A stretch of DNA of 64,000 nt, from the NCBI GenBank assembly GCA_032622095.1, contig CP136066.1, positions 228,598,961 to 228,662,960 of the forward strand, in the 5' to 3' direction. Shown one piece after another: positions 57,134 to 64,000 of the stretch. The notes below the pieces were generated by a model. It was not told the origin of the DNA. It did no database searches and worked only from the letters and a program-made list of their open reading frames with translations. Every line of letters starts with the position of its first letter. The first letter of the stretch is position 1. The DNA comes from Siphonodentalium dalli. Taxonomy: Eukaryota; Mollusca; Scaphopoda; Gadilida; Siphonodentaliidae. Position numbers and translations under genes: made by a program.

Positions 57134-57842
57134 CACTTCTGCATCAATTTGGTTCATCAAATATGATTAAAACACACAGAATTAATGTATGAAAGTCCCA
57201 ATGTGGAGAAAGATCAACCATAAAAAATTCAGTCTAGATCTGTAAGCGACATGACGTCATGAGAAATGATATAATTCAATATAGTGACATTACCATTTTT
57301 AATGAAGGGTATTTCCAATGGAAATCTTGCATAGGAGTGTAATAATACATTTTATTATGTCAGCTCTTGTAATTAGCCAATCAGCGTCGATATATAGTGA
57401 CGGTATATGAACCCATATTAGGTCGGTGATCTAATATGAAATCAATATTAGGTGCTTATCCGCCATCTTGTTTTTTCAGAAACTCAGTCGCCTCGGGAAT
57501 ATTTCTGGTGTATTTTGGCGCCAAGAAAGGGGATATCTTTCGGAAATCATTTTCTGGGAATTTAAAGACATAGTACCATGTACCAAAACCTGCATGCGAT
57601 ATATTTGATGAATTCTAAACACTCATAAATTAACTATCAAACTCAACAAGTTGTCCTACTTCTGGTAATTAGCCATTGACTCAATGCGTTGACGTTCAAC
57701 GTCCATGACGCGTCACTGTGACGTTGCATAAGTTAATGGCCATAGACGACACATTTATCTTACCAAATTAATATAAATTACAGCGACGATTAATTAAATG
57801 GATATGCTGGATTTTGTCCACTGACATAATAAATACGTTACG

Positions 57843-57966
57843 GGACGCTTAGTGGTCGGATATTGTGTCATGTGAGGCTCAGCGAGATCAATATTAGGCT
57901 CGGCCTACGGCCTCGCCTAATATTGATCTCACTTGACACCATATCCGACCACTAAGTGTCCCGTAA
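57843..57966. repeat. Foldback palindrome
   Basis: TTACGGGACGCTTAGTGG to CCACTAAGTGTCCCGTAA, with a GAGATCAATATTAGGC / GCCTAATATTGATCTC centre and CGGCCTACGGCC loop. Confidence 0.8.
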
Positions 57967-58042
57967 TTTATAATATACACTTCATGAATTTGGATAAAGT
58001 TTTAATATCTATTAACATATATATTCAACTCTTATATGCCAA

Positions 58043-58370
58043 TTAACCCTTTACCCAACAAACCGGCCAAAACCGGCCAAATAAAGCTTCATCAGCCTAA
58101 AATATCTTCGGTCTGTCTCAATAGAACCATACAAATATGGATATCATTGGAACCGGCTCCTTGACCACATTGTGATAGTTACAGTTACGCCCTGTGCCAA
58201 TGCATTCTCTTATATATGCGAGTCGACCATAGGTCGCCTCGCATATATAAGAGAATGCAATGGCCTAAAAAAAATCTTTTTTTTACCATTTTTTCTTACT
58301 TCTTTAACAATTTTATAATTTTTAATTTGTTAAGCCAATGCATTCTCTTATATATGCGAGGCGACCTATA
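58043..58370 (+). mobile_element. TTAA MITE family A, copy 12, 3' truncated
   Basis: Left end and first hairpin intact; the sequence leaves the family in the loop of the second hairpin (GCGACCTAT) and the right terminus is missing. The break at a hairpin centre suggests deletion by replication slippage at the palindrome. Confidence 0.88.
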
Positions 58371-58759
58371 TTCTTTCAATATATTGAGTTGTGAATAAAT
58401 AATCTTGTTATCATCAGGAGGTGTAGGGTTTGCCTTTTTGCTATAGTTTCAAGCCAGCCATCTTTACCTTGTGAGATTTATGGTCATGTTTGTGATATTG
58501 AAAGGGGGGGGGGGGTGTTTGTACATTGATTATCTTTCTCCAGATTTTGGCCTGCATGATACGCTATATAGCCTATTCTTTCTTTAAATTTTATAAATAA
58601 AATTTTGGCATGATAATCATAACCGTATTAAAGTTACAGGTATGTGCATGTAGCTCAAGCTTCTTTTGTTTGAAAAACAATGCTTTATCTCGCAGTAGGT
58701 TTTTTTGTTGAAAAATAGAATCTCAAGATTTCCTTTTGCAGCGAAAACAATACCACAGA

Positions 58760-59013
58760 CAAGCCTTGAAATAGTGTGCCTGTCATTTTCAGAATGAGGT
58801 CCCCAGAGGGTGAATTTAGTGATGCTACCCCGCATAGGGGGCTAGCATCACCAAATTCACCCTCTGGGGACCTCATTCTGCTTACACCTCAGCAGAATGA
58901 GGTTCACAGAGGGTGAATTTGGTGATTCTAGCACACTATGCGGGGTAGCATCACTAAATTCACCCTCTGGGAACCTCATTCTGCAAATGACAGACACACT
59001 ATTTCAAGGCTTG
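58760..59013. mobile_element. GAATGAGG double-hairpin MITE, copy 3 (complete)
   Basis: Same layout and ends as the copy at 31.8 kb, with hairpins at 58790-58882 and about 58891-58985 and the same A-versus-G outer/inner pattern. Confidence 0.87.
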
Positions 59014-59196
59014 ACCACAGAATGGATAATAGAAAGGTTGAGTCCCACATAATTCTAACTATAACTTGTAAAGTGTGTTGCCATTGCCAACCAACATCAC
59101 CAGACTTATGTGACCACTTCGCTACACATACACAGTCATTCCATTTAGAACCAACATGACGCTGTACAAAACTTGTAGCAAAGATAAATAATCCAG

Positions 59197-59420
59197 TCTA
59201 TTTAACCCTTTCGTGATGGGAGCTGCGCTAGTGCAGCATTAAAGACCCTGTGCCAGTGCATTCTCTTATATATGCGAGTCTCCCATAGGGAGCCTTTAGT
59301 GACGGGAGCTGTGCATGTGCAGCATTAAAGATCCTGTGCCAGTGTATTCTCTTATATGCGAGTCTCCCATTGGGAGTCTCACATATATAAGAGAAATCAC
59401 TGGCTTATAAGGTCAAGGTA
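59197..59420 (+). mobile_element. Family C, rearranged and truncated
   Basis: TTAACCCTTTCGTGATGGG start. The start-plus-half-hairpin unit is repeated at ~59287 (GTGACGGGAGCTGTGC), followed by one hairpin. No right terminus. Confidence 0.65.
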
Positions 59421-59869
59421 AATGCAAGACAAAATGCACTCTTAAGACAAACACACTGAAGACATAGAATTTATCACATTTGGAGTATAATAATTACTAT
59501 GGCAAATTTGAGGCGTGAATTGTTTCAACAGATAGAAAGCAAAAAATAAGAAATACGATAAATAATTATAATCATGACGGACATATCCTAAGTTTGGGAT
59601 TCACTAGAACCTGTTTGATAGATAAGATCATAGTTCATCGTGATTACTATCGAGGATGTATCTGCGATCTTTGTGAAACCATATGGAAAATGTCTGATAT
59701 ATTTTATACATCAACAGTTGGTTTCATTAATAGGACATTAACGATTCATCACGGAATCATCACGAACAATCATAGATATGTGGATATAAATATAGATATG
59801 ATTAACCTACAAGATACAATAAGTTATCAGGTAGCTAGTATAGTTCTCATCTCTTGGGGCATTTCTTGC

Positions 59870-60230
59870 TACAGTAATCGACTCCTTAACCACAGCAGAA
59901 TTATGGGTAACTTTTTTTCAGGATTTAGTCGGAAATATGGCTTGTTGCCATTCATCGGAAAGCTCTCGTGGAGAGCTTTACAGTAATCGACTCCTTAACC
60001 ACAGCAGAATTATGGGTAACTTTTTTTCAGGATTTAGTCGGAAATATGGCTTGTTGCCATTCATCGGAAAGCTCTCGTGGAGAGCTTTCCGATGAATGGC
60101 AACAAGCCATATTTCCGACTAAATCGAGCTTTCCGATGAATGGCAACAAGCCATATTTCCGACTAAATCCTGAAAAGTTACCCATAATTCTGCTGTGGTT
60201 AAGAAGTCGATTACTTAGAGCATTACTGTA
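59870..60230. mobile_element. Family M, copy 14, with duplicated arms
   Basis: The left arm is present twice in direct order, each with an expanded TTTTTTT, and the distal right arm is also repeated. The complex rearrangement looks like slippage between palindrome arms. Confidence 0.82.
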
Positions 60231-60289
60231 CAAGATTTGAAGGATTCATATTCATTGGTGGGAAATGTTCAGATAATAAGTTCCTATGG

Positions 60290-61252
60290 TTGACTGTTGA
60301 ACTTATTTTCCGAATATTTCCTGAGGGAACTTATAACTCGCCAATGAGTTTTTAGTATAGAAAGGGTTAAACTTATTATCTAAACTTTTCCTATGGGATA
60401 ACTACTGATCAGTGATGTTTAAATATAGAAAGGGCGAAACTTATTATCTGAACATTTCCTATGGGATAACTACTCTTCAATTAGTTTACAGTATAGAAAG
60501 AGTTCAATTTATTATCTAAAAATTTCCTATGGGACAACTACTCGTCAATGAGTTTTCAGTGTAGAAAGAGTAAAATTTATTATCTGAACATTTCCTATGG
60601 GATAACTACTCGTCAATGATGCTTTAGTATAGAAAGAGTTAAACTTATTATCTGAACATTTCCTATGGGATAACTACTCGTCAATGATGCTTTAGTATAG
60701 CAAGGGTTAAACTTATTATCTGAACATTTCCTATGGGATAACTACTCGTCAATGATGCTTTAGTATAGAAAGGGTTAAACTTATTATCTGAACATTTCCT
60801 ATGGGATAACTACTCGTCAATGATGCTTTAGTATAGAAAGGGTTAAACTTATTATCTGAACATTTCCTATGGGATAACTACTCGTCAATGATGCTTTAGT
60901 ATAGAAAGGGTTAAACTTATTATCTGAACATTTCATATGGGATAACTACTCATCAATGATGCTTTAGTATAGAAAGGGTTAAACTTATTATCTGAACATT
61001 TCCTATGGGATAACTACTCATCAATGATGCTTTAGTATAGAAAGGGTTAAACTTATAATCTGAACATTTCATATGGGATAACTACTCATCAATGATGCTT
61101 TAGTATAGAAAGGGTTAAACTTATTATCTGAACATTTCCTATGGGATAACTACTCATCAATGATGCTTTAGTATAGAAAGGGTTAAACTTATTATCTGAA
61201 CATTTCCTAAGGGATAACTACTCATAATGAGTTTTCAGTGTAGGAAAGGTTA
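60290..61252 (+). repeat. 68-bp tandem array, ~13 copies
   Basis: Unit GTTAAACTTATTATCTGAAC-ATTTCCTATGGGATAACTAC-TCGTCAATGATGCTTTAGTA-TAGAAAGG. The first copies are diverged and the later ones homogeneous, with a CTCGTC to CTCATC switch midway. Each unit contains AAAGGGTTAA, the outer sequence of the TTAA elements. Confidence 0.92.
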
Positions 61253-61448
61253 ATGTGCCATGCACTTTACCGGTTGAACCACCAGAGGTGCCTCCCATAA
61301 AGAAGATAGGGTTACAGCGGATCATAATTAATATTACTAGGACTGCATAATCCATCAAATCATCATGTGCTAATTCCATCAGTAATATTAAGTAGATTAT
61401 AGACATGCAGAATGGTAAATGTACGGCTACGTATAAACTGAGAGGGGT

Positions 61449-61842
61449 TTAACCCTTTACCCAACAAACCGGCCAAAACCGGCCAAATAAAGCTTCAACA
61501 GCCTAAAATATCTTCGGTCTGTCTCAATAAAACCATACAAATATGGATATCATTGGAACCGGCTCCTTGACCACATTGTGATAGTTACAGTTATGCCATG
61601 TGCCAATGCATTCTCTTATATATGCGAGTCGACCATAGGTCGCCTCGCATATATAAGAGAATGCATTGGCCTAAAAAAAACAAACTTTTTTTTACCATTT
61701 TTTCTTACATTCTTTAACAATTTTATAATTTTTAATGTGTTAAGCCAATGCATTCTCTTATATATGCGAGGCGACCTATGGTCGACTCGCATATATAAGA
61801 GAATGCATTGGCACAGGGCCATTCTGTTGGGTAAAGGGTTAA
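61449..61842 (+). mobile_element. TTAA MITE family A, copy 13
   Basis: Full length with both TTAA ends, close to the family consensus. Confidence 0.9.
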
Positions 61843-62024
61843 TCTGTCTGACCCATGGGATGCTAATATATCCACTTATATTTATATTGTAAGAACTGTC
61901 TATTATATCTGAGCTCAAGGTTGTATACATATACAGTGGGTGAAAGAGCATGGGGCATTGAAGATATATGTTTTCTAAGACCCACATGTTGTGAGTAAAG
62001 GGGCGATCCTTTTAATGACTCTTG

Positions 62025-62173
62025 TACAGTAATGCCCTAAGTAATCCACCTCTTAACCAAAACAGAATTATGGATAACTTTTCAGGATTTAGTCGGAAAT
62101 ATGGCTTGTTGCCTGAAAAGTTACCCATAATTCTGCTTTGGTTAAGAGGTCGATTACTTAGGGCATTACTGTA
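62025..62173. mobile_element. Family M, copy 15, centre deleted
   Basis: Both ends are present but ~65 bp around the palindrome centre are missing (GGCTTGTTGCC joined to TGAAAAGTTACC). Confidence 0.85.
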
Positions 62174-62707
62174 TTCAGGACAAGATACACTACATTTGAA
62201 AGATGTCACATATAAGCTTCTGTAAAGGCAGTTTGAGTCAGAAAGTTGAAATAAAATGAGCAAAATGCCTGTATCCTTCTGTTTATCAGGCATCAAATTT
62301 GTATTTATTATTTTGGCACTTTTATTCATAGATTCAAACCATTCCATCCACATAATCTATAATCTATAATCTATAATTATAGTTTTATTACTGCTTTTCC
62401 ATTCAAAAGAGAGACAAGATAGTTTCTTTGCTTTTATAGTACATGTGTTGTCGACTTTACTTTATGAATGATATATGAAATATTTTACGATTATTTGGGT
62501 TTACAGTGACTTGAACATGAAACGCTCTTTATATTGAGTTGATTAGACAGTAAACATCACATAATTTGGCCATAAAAGCAGTTTCATAATTATCGGTAAT
62601 AGACACGTTTAATATCAGCGCGTGCGATGACGTCACGGCGTTCTTCAAATAACTTGCGATCGCTGTAGTTTATGATTGTTGTTTTCGATGAATATTTCGC
62701 GTTGCTT

Positions 62708-62878
62708 CGGGTTTATTTGATCATGTGATAAAAGGTATCTCACACTCGTCCTATTTTATACGTAATTTATCAACCTCGTCCTCTAAATTCTATTTGAGCC
62801 TCGGTAAACCTCGGCTCAAATTGAATTTAGTGAACTCGGTTGATAAATTCCGTATAAAATAGAAACTCATGTGAGATC
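62708..62878. repeat. Foldback palindrome
   Basis: ATCTCACACTCGT, CTATTTTATACG, TTTATCAACCTCG and TTTGAGCC pair with the inverted second half around a TCGGTAAACCTC loop. Confidence 0.75.
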
Positions 62879-63696
62879 CTCTATATATTATTATAAACCT
62901 ACAGTTTTTATTTGTCTGACCCATGGTCTGACCGGAATCAATTTCAAACTCAATCAGGATTTCTCCTATGAAAGACATATCCCAAGATTCATCAAATTCT
63001 GTCATATTATATTCATGTTATCATCTGGACAACAAAATAACCAGCAAATTCTTAGTAAATGGGCCATAACTCCCATCAGAAATGGCCAGACTGGACCCAA
63101 ATTTGAATTTGATTGGGACTTTCTCATATGAAAGCCATTTGACTGGAAAGTTAGGACAATTTCAATTGAAGGGGGTGGGGATGCAATGCAAAGTTCTTTC
63201 GATTTTTTTGACAATATTGGTCTTTGGAAATTTGACAAACCCCACGCCCCCCGCCCCCCCCCCCCCCCCCACAAAAAAACCCCACATACCTGAGTATATA
63301 CCAAGTGCATGAAAGTTATTAAGTTCTTTCCAGCAATCATCAAAGATATACTATCATGAGTCACAAAGATATACAGAAAAATTAAGATGTAGATTATAAT
63401 TACAAAGGACAACGTGGGAGGCTCTTAACTTTTATGAGGGTTAAAAGTTTAATTGCATCCACTGCAAGTTTTCTGGGCGTAGACGTGCATAACATTGCAC
63501 TCGGATCGTATTTGGCACAATATGAGCTAATCATGGTAAACTTATGATGAGCAATGCATGCCAAATTGATTATTTAGGGAGGAAAGTAGTACATAATTCT
63601 CAAGAGATATGTTGAATTTGATTGAAACATCTCTCCTATCTGCTCCGAACAGAGATACCCTTGTAAAGGAGCCTGAGTTTAGTGTGCCTGTCATTT

Positions 63697-63789
63697 GCCG
63701 AATGAGGTCCCCAGAGGGTGAATTTAGTGATGCTATCCCGCATATCAGGCTAGCATCACTAAATTCACCCTCTGTGGACCTCATTCTGC
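63697..63789. repeat. GAATGAGG single hairpin
   Basis: Complete hairpin preceded by AGTGTGCCTGTCATTTGC. The remaining bases to the window end (63790-64000) are related repeat sequence without a gene. Confidence 0.78.
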
Positions 63790-64000
63790 ATGACTTCATC
63801 TGCTATGGGAGATATAGACTCAGATTGAGGTTCCCAAATGGTGAATATTGTGATGTACACCTATTCAGAACCTAATGATTATGCAATCTGTCGTCTACAA
63901 TTTGGGGATATAGAGAAACTAAACTAAAAAAGAAATAGAATCTGTGTGAAGAAGTTTCTATAGAAATTTGTTAATAAAGAAACTTTCCGTAGAAGATGAG

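Larger units (their letters stand above)
56154..58042. other. Intron or intergenic with foldbacks
   Basis: Apart from two foldbacks and one weak mini-exon candidate, nothing recognised. Sequence around 57.36 and 57.66 kb shares TAATTAGCCA. Confidence 0.45.

Noticed and set aside
59594-59986. 130-codon + strand frame
   Set aside because: The last third is a family M palindrome; the rest matches nothing I recognise and has no splice or start support.
62502-62530. Acceptor-like tttacag resembling the 56.87-kb mini-exon
   Set aside because: An in-frame stop follows in phase 1 and no donor is near.

Overview
The window is eukaryotic DNA: AT-rich, intron-dominated and packed with non-autonomous DNA transposons, with short, widely spaced exons of one extracellular-matrix gene on the + strand. 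The protein modules (Ig, Kunitz, and a CC-DG-GP cassette typical of papilin/lacunin proteins) and the style of the dispersed repeats suggest an invertebrate, most likely a lophotrochozoan and probably a bivalve mollusc. That taxonomic call is inference. I see no bacterial genes, no CRISPR array and no rRNA or tRNA gene.

The gene. Five well-supported exons lie between 18.5 and 29.7 kb. In order they are an I-set Ig exon (18503-18787), an exon with a His/Glu-rich 14-residue repeat plus one papilin-type cassette (21879-22331), a Kunitz exon (24055-24225), an exon with five 40-residue cassette repeats and an acidic tail (26090-26770), and a second Kunitz exon (29556-29723). Three acidic mini-exons fit the same gene: 13203-13238, 45437-45484 and 54265-54312, the last two being duplicates. 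A weak one lies at 56868-56894. Every exon is bounded by AG/GT and starts and ends in phase 1, so any of them can be skipped, duplicated or joined in frame. The start codon, signal peptide and terminus are not visible, so the gene probably runs off both ends.

The rest is repeats. At least six families are bounded by TTAA with termini of the piggyBac type (A: CCCTTTACCCAACA; B: CCCTTTGAGTGCC; C: CCCTTTCATGACTGG; E: CCTCTTCGCTGC; G: CCCTTTGAACCC; H: an 87-bp micro-element). Interrupted-versus-uninterrupted repeat pairs inside the window directly show insertion at TTAA for A, B, E and G. Families A, B, C and a TA-flanked family (D) carry the same internal palindromic cassette although their ends differ. 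A, C and D mostly carry two inverted hairpins, B one. A second, unrelated family (the GAATGAGG family) has independently the same hairpin-of-hairpins layout. Other elements include a ~215-bp near-perfect palindrome with CAGTA ends (family M, 15 copies), a 2.67-kb element with 306-bp terminal inverted repeats and a 7-bp target duplication (47051-49723), and a 5'-truncated CR1/L2-type LINE (32.70-33.56 kb). No transposase gene is present.

Tandem arrays, region by region: a 55-bp array at 5.4-6.0 kb; 161-bp at 11.6-12.0; 52-bp at 13.5-14.3, split by an insertion; 47-bp at 17.7-18.35; G-rich arrays at 19.2 and 23.3; intron-exon edge repeats at 29.2-29.55; a 4-kb ~49-bp satellite with higher-order structure at 39.3-43.3; 40-bp at 55.5-56.15; and 68-bp at 60.3-61.25. 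Mostly single-copy intronic sequence remains at about 15.4-17.25, 24.85-26.05, 52.1-53.8 and 56.2-58.0 kb.
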